Made by a program: the position numbers and the translations under genes
From: an uncultured Lachnospiraceae bacterium
GTDB lineage: Bacteria; Bacillota; Clostridia; Lachnospirales; Lachnospiraceae
Length of the DNA: 64,000 bases
NCBI GenBank assembly: GCA_910583835.1
Contig: CAJTYM010000005.1
Location: 1 to 64,000, forward strand
Reading direction: 5' to 3'
Part shown: positions 25,500 through 33,760 of the stretch, one piece after another
How positions within the stretch are numbered: position 1 is the stretch's first letter
Layout: each line of letters starts with the position of its first letter
The notes under the pieces: model-generated
Told to the model about the DNA's origin: nothing
The model's input: only the letters and a program-made list of their open reading frames with translations
Databases searched by the model: none

Positions 25500-28484
25500 C
25501 TAGACATTCCCCAACAGTTCCAGCATCTCCTCGCGCGTAAATTTCACGCTCTCAAATCCTTCATTGCCCAAAAGCTGCTCTGCCAGCTGGCTTTTCTTCT
25601 GCTGCAGCTTGAGGATATTCTCTTCAATCGTGCCCTTGGCAATCAACTTATATACGGTTACCGGATTTTTCTGCCCAATGCGATGCGCACGGTCTGTCGC
25701 CTGGTTCTGCACCGCCACATTCCACCAGGGATCGTAGTGAATCACAATGTCCGCCGCCGTCAGGTTCAGCCCCGTCCCTCCGGCTTTCAGGGAAATACAG
25801 AAAACCGCAGCCTCCCCTTGCTGAAACTCTTCCACCATCTTCGCGCGCTGTTCCTTGCGGGTTGCCCCGGTAAGGCTTAGAAATGGGATATGCGCTTGTG
25901 AAAGCTGGGACTGAATCCTCGACAGCATGGTCGTAAACTGCGAAAACAACAAAATTTTATGCCCGCTTTCTATGGCATTCTGTATAAATTCCATGCACAT
26001 CGTAAGTTTCGCCGACTCCTCGCCATAATCCTCATACACCAGCGCCGGGTCGCAGCAGAGCTGGCGCAGCCTTGTCAGCTCAGAGAGCACCTGTATCTTG
26101 TGGGTGGCAAATTCTTCCTCGGACTGCCCCTCCAACAGCAAGCGCAAACGCTGCACATGGGCGCGGTATAATTTCTCCTGTTCCCCCTCCATTTTGGCAA
26201 ATACTGCTTCCTCCATCTTGGCTGGCAAATCTTTCAATACATCCTTTTTCAGCCTGCGCAGCACAAAAGGACGAATCATTTTCTGCAGACGCTCCAACTC
26301 TTCCTGCCCATGCTCCACGACAATGGGAATCTCCAGTTCCTCCCGAAAACGGCTGTAAGGAAAGAGAAAGCCTGGCATCAGATAATCAAAAATGCTCCAC
26401 AATTCACTGAGACGGTTTTCAATCGGCGTCCCGGTCAACGCCGCACGGAAGTCCGTACGGATTTCCTTTACCGCTTTCGCCGCCTTGGTCGCATGGTTTT
26501 TGATATACTGGGCTTCGTCAATAATCTGATAGCCAAAATGGCAGCCCTCATAACAGGCAAGGTCACGGCGCAGCAAATCATAGGAGGTGATGAGGATAGT
26601 CCCTGCCGCTGCATTCTGAATGATTTCTTCACGCTCCGCTGCCGTCCCGGTGACGGTGACTGCCGTAAGTTCCGGCGCAAACCGTTCTATCTCGCTTTTC
26701 CAGTTATAGACGAGCGAAGCCGGACAGACTATCAATGCAAAATAGCCGGCACAGGCCTTTTCCTCCCACTCAGACAGCAGGAACGCTATCACCTGCAGCG
26801 TCTTGCCCAATCCCATATCGTCCGCCAAGATTCCGCCAAATCCATTGGTTTTGAGGGTTTTCAGCCACAGAAATCCCTGTTTCTGATACTCCCGCAGAAC
26901 TTTCTCCAGTGATGGGGGCACTTCAAAATCATTGTCTTCGACCGTCTTCATGTTGCGTATCAACGCCCGGAAATCCTTATTCTTCGCGGCATGGAATCTG
27001 TTCTGGTCATGCAGTTCGCCATCCAAAAACAGCGCGCGGTATTTGGGCAGATGGACGCTGCCTGTCTGCCATTCCTTGTCGGAGACGCCCACTCCCTCCT
27101 GAATGCGGGAGAGCGCCGACAGGCCATCCTCCCCCAGGCTGAGGAAATCACCATTTTTGAGCCGGAAAAACTTGCGTTTCCTCCGGTAAGCAGACAATAT
27201 CTGCACCAGTTCTGACAACGGCATTTCCGGGCTGTCCAACGTCAGTTCCAGAAGATCCTCCTTAAGGGAAATGCCCACCGAAACCACCGGCGTTTCCCGA
27301 AGACGAATACCTCCCAGCTCATCGCTGACATACAGAACGCCCAGCTTTGCCAAATCTTCCATGCCCTCCGCCAAAAGCTGGTATATCCCCTCCTCGCCGA
27401 CAATTACCATCTGTTTCTTCTGGGGGTCTGTATTCTGGAACCAGCGCTCTGCCGCCCGCCTGGCTTTCAGTTCCTCCAATTCGTCACGGTTCTCCAATGC
27501 CCGGGGCTTGTCACAGACATTATATTTCTGCTCCCCATACACGGCAAACATTTCACAGGTTACCGTCTGCACATCCGGGGCGTCCAGGTACAGTTCATAC
27601 TCCGGTTTGGGCGGCAGGTAAACGCTCTCCTCAAACTGCTGCCGCCGCACCCTGTAATGGCGTTCCAGCACCGGAAGCAGTTCCTTACAGAACGCCGGCA
27701 GTTCTGCTTTGCCCACAAAGAACTCCTCGTATTTGAAATTGTTCAGGTGCTCCCAGAACGGCATAATCTCCGCCGCCCTCCCCATCGGCAGCTGGTACAC
27801 AGAACCGTCTATCCACTGGTAGGCGTAATTGCGTCCATGGGTATACAATACCGACTCCGTCTGAACCGTTATCCCATCCTCCTGCCCATTCACAATCAGT
27901 TCCGGCAGATAATCTTCCCTGCATACACGCCACATTCCCCTGGAAACAAATTCAATATCCACCATGAATTCCCGCTCGCCGACTGCCGCAAAGAAATCGT
28001 CCATATTTGCGCTGTGAATCTCCACATACCGCCCTTTATTGCCATAATATTCCCAGGTCTCCCGCACCGTCCTGCGCGTGTCCGCCTCCTGCAGCAGGAA
28101 CTTTGCCAGCGGTCTGCTTTCTTCCGTAAATGCTTCCAGCGTGTGGTAAAATTCCAGCTCTTTCCCATATTTCACAAGTTCCCTTCGCCGCAAGGACTCC
28201 GCAAAGACCTGGGTATTTTTGAGCACATATTTCTTCTTGCCGCCAATTTTAAATTCCACATGGAGTTTGCCATAGGACACCTTGACATAGGGAATTAATT
28301 CCACCGTGCCATTAAGCGCATCCTGCTGGAAAATCAGCCGCTCTTTCTCTTTATAATCCTGGATCAGGCGGGTCACGCCGTGGCTGCTGCTGCGCTGCGG
28401 CTGGACGCTGTGGCTGGCAGAGGAGCCTTCGGTCAGGAATTTATTTTGTCGGATGTGGCTGTTGTTGGTGTATGTCTGTCTCAC
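25500..28484 (-). CDS. SNF2-family DEAD-like helicase
   Basis: A 994-aa Swi2/Snf2 ATPase. Walker A is DDMGLGKT, Walker B is DEAQ in IIDEAQYIKN, motif III is LTGTPIENRLSELWSIF, and motifs V-VI are GGTGLNLTAADIVIHYDPWWN and QATDRAHRIGQ. The first ~500 residues are helicase-associated. Many clostridial relatives carry an N-terminal SWIM zinc finger; none is visible here, and the N-terminus is a short polar stretch. The start codon is GTG behind GGGAGG. It lies 102 bp downstream of the HD-Hsp90 gene on the same strand and could be read from the same promoter. Confidence 0.88.
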   Translation of the reverse strand: MRQTYTNNSHIRQNKFLTEGSSASHSVQPQRSSSHGVTRLIQDYKEKERLIFQQDALNGTVELIPYVKVSYGKLHVEFKIGGKKKYVLKNTQVFAESLRRRELVKYGKELEFYHTLEAFTEESRPLAKFLLQEADTRRTVRETWEYYGNKGRYVEIHSANMDDFFAAVGEREFMVDIEFVSRGMWRVCREDYLPELIVNGQEDGITVQTESVLYTHGRNYAYQWIDGSVYQLPMGRAAEIMPFWEHLNNFKYEEFFVGKAELPAFCKELLPVLERHYRVRRQQFEESVYLPPKPEYELYLDAPDVQTVTCEMFAVYGEQKYNVCDKPRALENRDELEELKARRAAERWFQNTDPQKKQMVIVGEEGIYQLLAEGMEDLAKLGVLYVSDELGGIRLRETPVVSVGISLKEDLLELTLDSPEMPLSELVQILSAYRRKRKFFRLKNGDFLSLGEDGLSALSRIQEGVGVSDKEWQTGSVHLPKYRALFLDGELHDQNRFHAAKNKDFRALIRNMKTVEDNDFEVPPSLEKVLREYQKQGFLWLKTLKTNGFGGILADDMGLGKTLQVIAFLLSEWEEKACAGYFALIVCPASLVYNWKSEIERFAPELTAVTVTGTAAEREEIIQNAAAGTILITSYDLLRRDLACYEGCHFGYQIIDEAQYIKNHATKAAKAVKEIRTDFRAALTGTPIENRLSELWSIFDYLMPGFLFPYSRFREELEIPIVVEHGQEELERLQKMIRPFVLRRLKKDVLKDLPAKMEEAVFAKMEGEQEKLYRAHVQRLRLLLEGQSEEEFATHKIQVLSELTRLRQLCCDPALVYEDYGEESAKLTMCMEFIQNAIESGHKILLFSQFTTMLSRIQSQLSQAHIPFLSLTGATRKEQRAKMVEEFQQGEAAVFCISLKAGGTGLNLTAADIVIHYDPWWNVAVQNQATDRAHRIGQKNPVTVYKLIAKGTIEENILKLQQKKSQLAEQLLGNEGFESVKFTREEMLELLGNV

Positions 28485-28586
28485 TTGTTAACCTCCCAAT
28501 GTCACAAATACTTCATATCGTTTATATTGCCGTAATTCCCGGCAGCTTTGGTATTCCTGGCGTTTGCTCTTCGGGCAATGCTTGTC

Positions 28587-31500
28587 CTATTTGAGATTTT
28601 TATATTCCGCCCACGCTTTCAGCATGTCCTTTGTAATTACAACATCCCCATAGTCTGGCGTCCAGATTCTGTAATCGTCCGCTAATGCCTCCTCATACTC
28701 TTGCCAATTGACCTCCAGGTAATAGCAGCCGAGCCTTTTTTGAGCCATACTTTTTTGCCCCTCTTTGATATCTCTTATGCTACTTTTCTCCGTAACAAAA
28801 AATATTAATGCTTTCACAAAACTGGCAAGCAGACTCAATTCTTCCTCATATATCTCTGGCAGTAGGCATTTTATCAAGGGATGGTTCCTGTTTACCGTTC
28901 TATAACCTGTTATAATTGAAAGATATTCTGACATATTTGCTGCATAATCCATGACACGAATTCCTTTACTACCATTACTAATAAGACAAAATTCTTGTAC
29001 ATTACGAATCTCATACGGTTTTTTCATGTATAGATACGTTCTGCCCTTTTCAGCCACCAGAGAGGATACACCTATAATGGCAGTAATTATATTTTTACTT
29101 ATAGATATACCACGTCTCGACTTCTCATAATAGGAAATTTCCTCATCCACCCCAACCTCCTGCGTATCGCTAAGCCATAATCTTCCATCAGCAATTGCAA
29201 ACCGGTCAATGTCACTTAACTTTCGCCAATGCATGTTCCCCGCTTCCAGTATGGGAACAAATAATTTCTGATATATCACATCTTCCGGCAAATACTCAAA
29301 GTCAAAACCGTAAACTATTGCCAGTATCATGCCAGTGATAATTTCTTGCTGACTACATAAATCAGCAAACACCAACTCCCATAATCGCCCCCATGCACGT
29401 TGTAACTCACTCTCCACCAATCTCCAGCTTGGATGCAGATTGGAAGAATTTTCTTTCGGTCCTCTAGCCGGCGTCAATCTCGGCTTCAAATCACCTCGGA
29501 TATCTGCCACATAAGAGACATTACCTAACGAAAATATATTCGATTTAATCCCTATACCCCTAAAAACAAAATAATTTCTATCCCGCCCTGGCAGACCACA
29601 GACGAGTATTCCATCACAGCATATACTAGAGTAATCGCCAAAATCAATTTCTTTATTTCCATACCGAAAAACAAAATCATCATATTCAGCAGATTTCGTT
29701 AATTCTGCCACATCATTTTTTAAAGTTATTTTTCCATCTTTGTCCTTCAAAAAGGAAACCCGCATTTTTCCATGTAAATTATGATTGATTTGATTCATAT
29801 CATATTCGTATATACGGATACTGTTTTCCAGCTTGGGGATTTCCAATACCGTCTTATTTACCAACGTATGGGGCAATATCTTACACTCCCCCTGTATCTC
29901 TTCGATTTCACACCTTGCTTCAATCGGAAACTCACATTCCAAAGCGTAACCTTCCAAAACATCCAGCAGCCGTATCTTATCTACCCATTCATTGAAATAT
30001 CTGGGCTTTTCCTTCCCTATAATCCGCACCATCGTGCCAATGGGCTGGTTTTCCTCCCCTTCCCTTATCAGCAGTATTCCGCTTATGCCGTTCATCTCTA
30101 TGACAAGCGGCGTTCCATGCGCTTTTCCATCGCCATAATCTCTGCGCGTATGGATATGTATCTCATCGCCTATCATAAAGCAGGACATAAAACCGATGCC
30201 AAATTGCGAGCACGGATTAAAGTCGATGCCTTTCTTCCTCAGTTCCAGGCGCAGTTGTTCAAATTCCGGTGATTTATAATAGCTTCTGCCCGCCTTTGTC
30301 AGATAGGAACTGACAATCCTTTCATCCATACCGATTCCGTTGTCCTGGCATTCTAAATTGATTCTTCCATATTCATCCAGATATTGCCTGAATGTAACTC
30401 TCCCGGCTTCCCAGCCAATGCCAACACTCTGAAACAGACTCTTTCTATGTCTCAACGCATCCAGGGAATTCTGCAGCAATTCCCGGATACACAAAGATTT
30501 GTTCCCATACAATTCATCCATCATCAATAATTTGACAATCTCGTCTCGTGATATTGAAATCTCCAAGTCGTGGTAGAGATATGCATTGTTTTTCGCCCTT
30601 ATCCCATCCCTGTTGACCCTGACAGGGATATTCAATTGATAGACCCTTAATCTCTCCGGGAAATTCCTCACCAGTTCATGGCACTGAACTAATTCATCCT
30701 CTATATCATCCATAAACCTGTAAATAGTCCGCTGATATGCCGGATGGGTACAGTGTGCCGTAAAACGGATAACGGAATCCGATATCTCCCAACCTACAAC
30801 CGAGCGGTGCTTCTCCCACTCTTGGATGCTGATACTGTTTGTAAAACTTATCGTTCTATACAATTCATCGGGCGTCCGCTCCTTATCAAAATCCAGAATA
30901 TCCGCCAGCCTTAAGATTACACACAGATACTGCACATTGATATTATACGACAGATACCTTTCGTCTACCGGATATTTTTTAAAATCAGAAATCTCCGCAA
31001 CCGGCAATGTATGCGACTCCGCTATTTCAGCAAGCAAATAGGAAAAACCAACCTCTTCTATTTCCCACAAATCGTTATTCAAGGCTTCCTGTTCGATGAT
31101 TTGGCGTGACAAATTCCCATGGTTGATTCTGATATATTCTGTCAGAATGGAAGCATCCAGCATGTAGATAACATTTGCGCACCGTTCGACAACATCATTG
31201 TTTTTACTCCTGCGCATTTGCTGCAAGGTTTCTTTATAGGACGGATGATTCACTTTCCAATTTTCACGAAACGCAAGAAACTCCTGATTACTGTTAAGGT
31301 TCTCGATATCGGAGTCCTCTAACACCATGCCTATATCGTGGTAATATGCCGCAAGAATTAGCAGCATAATTTCCGTTGGATTTAATGCGTTTATGCCAGC
31401 TTCCCCTAAAATCATCGCCATCAGTTCCGTAACCCTCACGAGATGGACTTCATCGTGGAGTGTATACTCCTTATGCAGAGAGACGCTTTTTTTCATTCTG

Positions 31501-31643
31501 GCACTTGCTTTGCTGCATAATTTCTCCAGGACGCCAAGTATCTTCTCTGCCATGGCAGCATCCGTACCTTCATAGCCGGTTTTTAACTTTTTATACAATC
31601 GTGTATCTGTTAATTGCTTAACCACCACCGAACTCCTCCTCAT
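28587..31643 (-). CDS. HD-domain and Hsp90-like ATPase fusion protein
   Basis: A 1018-aa soluble protein. Residues about 55-260 form an HD phosphohydrolase-like domain (H63-D64, H102-D103 in YYHDIGM, and LRLADILD near 245). Residues about 345-560 match the Hsp90/HtpG N-terminal ATPase: N-box E388 and N392 in RELLQNSLDAL, D434 in DNGIGM, and the lid/G2 motif SQFGIGFMSCFMIGDEI. The remaining ~400 residues are not recognised. Base composition is clearly more AT-rich than the neighbours, which suggests transfer. The promoter contains a LexA-like box. AGGAGGAG lies inside the first codons, so the real start may be a GTG at 31628 or 31625. A stress or phage-defence role is possible but unproven. 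Confidence 0.75.
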   Translation of the reverse strand: MRRSSVVVKQLTDTRLYKKLKTGYEGTDAAMAEKILGVLEKLCSKASARMKKSVSLHKEYTLHDEVHLVRVTELMAMILGEAGINALNPTEIMLLILAAYYHDIGMVLEDSDIENLNSNQEFLAFRENWKVNHPSYKETLQQMRRSKNNDVVERCANVIYMLDASILTEYIRINHGNLSRQIIEQEALNNDLWEIEEVGFSYLLAEIAESHTLPVAEISDFKKYPVDERYLSYNINVQYLCVILRLADILDFDKERTPDELYRTISFTNSISIQEWEKHRSVVGWEISDSVIRFTAHCTHPAYQRTIYRFMDDIEDELVQCHELVRNFPERLRVYQLNIPVRVNRDGIRAKNNAYLYHDLEISISRDEIVKLLMMDELYGNKSLCIRELLQNSLDALRHRKSLFQSVGIGWEAGRVTFRQYLDEYGRINLECQDNGIGMDERIVSSYLTKAGRSYYKSPEFEQLRLELRKKGIDFNPCSQFGIGFMSCFMIGDEIHIHTRRDYGDGKAHGTPLVIEMNGISGILLIREGEENQPIGTMVRIIGKEKPRYFNEWVDKIRLLDVLEGYALECEFPIEARCEIEEIQGECKILPHTLVNKTVLEIPKLENSIRIYEYDMNQINHNLHGKMRVSFLKDKDGKITLKNDVAELTKSAEYDDFVFRYGNKEIDFGDYSSICCDGILVCGLPGRDRNYFVFRGIGIKSNIFSLGNVSYVADIRGDLKPRLTPARGPKENSSNLHPSWRLVESELQRAWGRLWELVFADLCSQQEIITGMILAIVYGFDFEYLPEDVIYQKLFVPILEAGNMHWRKLSDIDRFAIADGRLWLSDTQEVGVDEEISYYEKSRRGISISKNIITAIIGVSSLVAEKGRTYLYMKKPYEIRNVQEFCLISNGSKGIRVMDYAANMSEYLSIITGYRTVNRNHPLIKCLLPEIYEEELSLLASFVKALIFFVTEKSSIRDIKEGQKSMAQKRLGCYYLEVNWQEYEEALADDYRIWTPDYGDVVITKDMLKAWAEYKNLK

Positions 31644-31670
31644 CTATACGCAATAAGACATTCCATTAAT

Positions 31671-31699
31671 ATATTAGAACCCACGTTCTCATTTGTCAA
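31671..31699 (-). promoter_or_regulatory. Promoter with LexA-like operator for the HD-Hsp90 gene
   Basis: -35 TTGACA (31694-31699), 17-bp spacer, -10 TAATAT (31671-31676). The spacer contains AGAAC-CCAC-GTTCT (31676-31689 on the plus strand), which has the GAAC-N4-GTTC core of Gram-positive LexA/DinR boxes. A repressor there would block RNA polymerase directly. Confidence 0.65.
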
Positions 31700-31810
31700 T
31701 TGCTATTTCCCTGTATACAAATCCCCGCAAATGGGATAAAATAAATATGCTGCAAAATAATGCAAATGTAACTATTTAAAGAATAATATTAAAAATTAAG
31801 GACAAAAACC

Positions 31811-32776
31811 ATGCCCGGATTTACAACACATTACCTTTTTGGGGTGAATACCTACAGACAACTTGACAACGATTCTTTCAGACAGGCTATCCATGACGAC
31901 CGCACTGCCTACAGCCTTGGGCTGCAGGGACCGGATGTCTTCTTTTATTTCCTGCCCTCCTACGCCATACACCACAATAACATTGGCGCAGTGGCACACA
32001 CCGACAAGACCGGAGAATTCCTGAAACACCTGATAGATAGCCGCAAACTGTTCCACAGCCTGAAAGAGCGCAGGATAGCCGAATCTTACATTGCAGGATT
32101 CTTAGGGCATTACACGCTGGACACCCACTGCCACCCCTACGTTTACTGGAAGACAGATTTCACGAAGAAGAACGGACGCTACCATGGGAACCATATGAGC
32201 CTGGAGACGGATATTGATACGGAATTGCTGCAGTTCTATCAGCGCCGTCTGCCCTCCGCATTCCGGCAAGACAGTACGATCCGATTGACACGCCGGCAGT
32301 TCCATACCATCGGGTCCATGCTGCACTATGTGTACAAGAAGACATATCCGCAGCTGAACATCCATTATATCACCATCCTCGCTGCCATCCGCTCCATGCA
32401 GTTTGGGGTAAAATGGCTGCACGACCCCTCCGGCAAGAAGAAAGCCATCGGCAGTAAATTGGAGACAATGATTCTGGGCTACCCTCTGCTGACCACGCTG
32501 ATTGCCAGCGATACCCTGACCGTCCACACAGACCCGCTGAACCTCCTGCACCAGCCATGGGAAAACCCCTGGGACAAATCCCATATTTCAACCGAGTCTT
32601 TCTTTGACTTAATGGAGAAAGCCCAGATAAAATATCTGGAAATCCTCGAGGATTTCAGCCGCCTTGTGCATACGCCGCTTTATACCTCTGAAGAACAGAG
32701 ACAAACGAAAGCCTTACTGGGCAAGCTGGGGAGCAATTCATACCACAGCGGGCTGGACTGCGCGATTCCCAGTTAA
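31811..32776 (+). CDS. Zinc-dependent phospholipase C-like protein
   Basis: A 321-aa protein starting MPGFTTHYLFG. It has the His/Asp pattern of the zinc-dependent PLC-type family seen in Clostridia (TTHYLFG, GLQGPDVFFY, FLGHYTLDTHCHPYVYWK). These residues could bind two or three zinc ions for phosphoester hydrolysis. No signal peptide is seen, so it probably acts in the cytoplasm. AAGGA precedes the start. It is divergent from the HD-Hsp90 gene and convergent with the dehydrogenase. Confidence 0.8.
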   Translation: MPGFTTHYLFGVNTYRQLDNDSFRQAIHDDRTAYSLGLQGPDVFFYFLPSYAIHHNNIGAVAHTDKTGEFLKHLIDSRKLFHSLKERRIAESYIAGFLGHYTLDTHCHPYVYWKTDFTKKNGRYHGNHMSLETDIDTELLQFYQRRLPSAFRQDSTIRLTRRQFHTIGSMLHYVYKKTYPQLNIHYITILAAIRSMQFGVKWLHDPSGKKKAIGSKLETMILGYPLLTTLIASDTLTVHTDPLNLLHQPWENPWDKSHISTESFFDLMEKAQIKYLEILEDFSRLVHTPLYTSEEQRQTKALLGKLGSNSYHSGLDCAIPS

Positions 32777-32806
32777 AATTTTTATTTGCTATTATACGCC
32801 ATACCC

Positions 32807-33745
32807 CTATTCCACCGCAAAAAACTCCCGAATCTGCCCCAGAATAATCTCCATCAGCCTGTTCCTCGCTTCCAGGCTTGCCCAGGCAATATGCGGCGTA
32901 ATCAAGAGCCTGTCGCTGTCCTTGATGCGCTTTAAGGGATTTTCCCGGCTCATCGGTTCCGCACAGAGCACATCCAGCCCGGCTGCGCGGATTTCCCCGG
33001 ATTCCAGCGCTGATGCCAAAGCCTCCTCCGAGACGATGGGGCCTCTGCCCAGGTTGAGGAAAATCGCTGATTTCTTCATTCTGGAAAACGCCGCTTCATC
33101 CATGAGATTCTCTGTCTCCGCCGTCAGCGGCGCATGGACGGACACAATATCCGACTGTTCCAGCAATTCTGCAAAAGAAACACGCTGATAGCCCGGCTGG
33201 CTATTCTTCCCGGTGGTGGAATAATAGAGGATTTTGCAGCCGAACAGTTTTGCCAATTCCGCTACACGCCTGCCAATGGCTCCCATGCCGATAATTCCCC
33301 AGGTCATGCCGCAAATCTCCGAAAACTTGCGGTCAAAATGGGTGAACATCCGGTCCTCCACATACTTTTCTGATTTCACATACTCGTCATAATAGGGAAG
33401 GTGCTCCAGCAAATAAAACAGCATGGCAAACGTATGCTGTGCCACTGACTCCGTGGAATATCCTGCCACATTGCGCCAGGCAATGTTACGGCTGTCCAGA
33501 TATTCCTTGTCCAGATTATTCGTGCCGGTCGCCGTGACGCACACTAATTTCAGCTTATCCGCTTTGCCTATCGTCTCTTCGTTGACAGGGACTTTGTTGA
33601 GCACAAGCACATCAGCATCCCTGACCCGCTCACTTGCCTCCTGCGGCGTGGAGAAATCATATTTCACCACTTCCCCCAATTTCTCATAACCGGACAAATC
33701 AATGTCCTCGCCAATTGATTTCGCATCTAAAAATACAATCTTCAT
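32807..33745 (-). CDS. D-2-hydroxyacid dehydrogenase
   Basis: A 312-aa NAD-dependent dehydrogenase. The Rossmann motif GMGAIGRRVAELAK lies near residue 150. The catalytic set is Arg in NLGRGPIV, Glu in DVLCAEPM and His in TPHIAWAS. It fits the glycerate dehydrogenase/hydroxypyruvate reductase branch; the exact substrate cannot be read. It follows sbcC by 15 bp and is probably the last gene of the patatin-sbcD-sbcC operon. Confidence 0.88.
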   Translation of the reverse strand: MKIVFLDAKSIGEDIDLSGYEKLGEVVKYDFSTPQEASERVRDADVLVLNKVPVNEETIGKADKLKLVCVTATGTNNLDKEYLDSRNIAWRNVAGYSTESVAQHTFAMLFYLLEHLPYYDEYVKSEKYVEDRMFTHFDRKFSEICGMTWGIIGMGAIGRRVAELAKLFGCKILYYSTTGKNSQPGYQRVSFAELLEQSDIVSVHAPLTAETENLMDEAAFSRMKKSAIFLNLGRGPIVSEEALASALESGEIRAAGLDVLCAEPMSRENPLKRIKDSDRLLITPHIAWASLEARNRLMEIILGQIREFFAVE

Positions 33746-33760
33746 TCTTCCATCCTCCTA

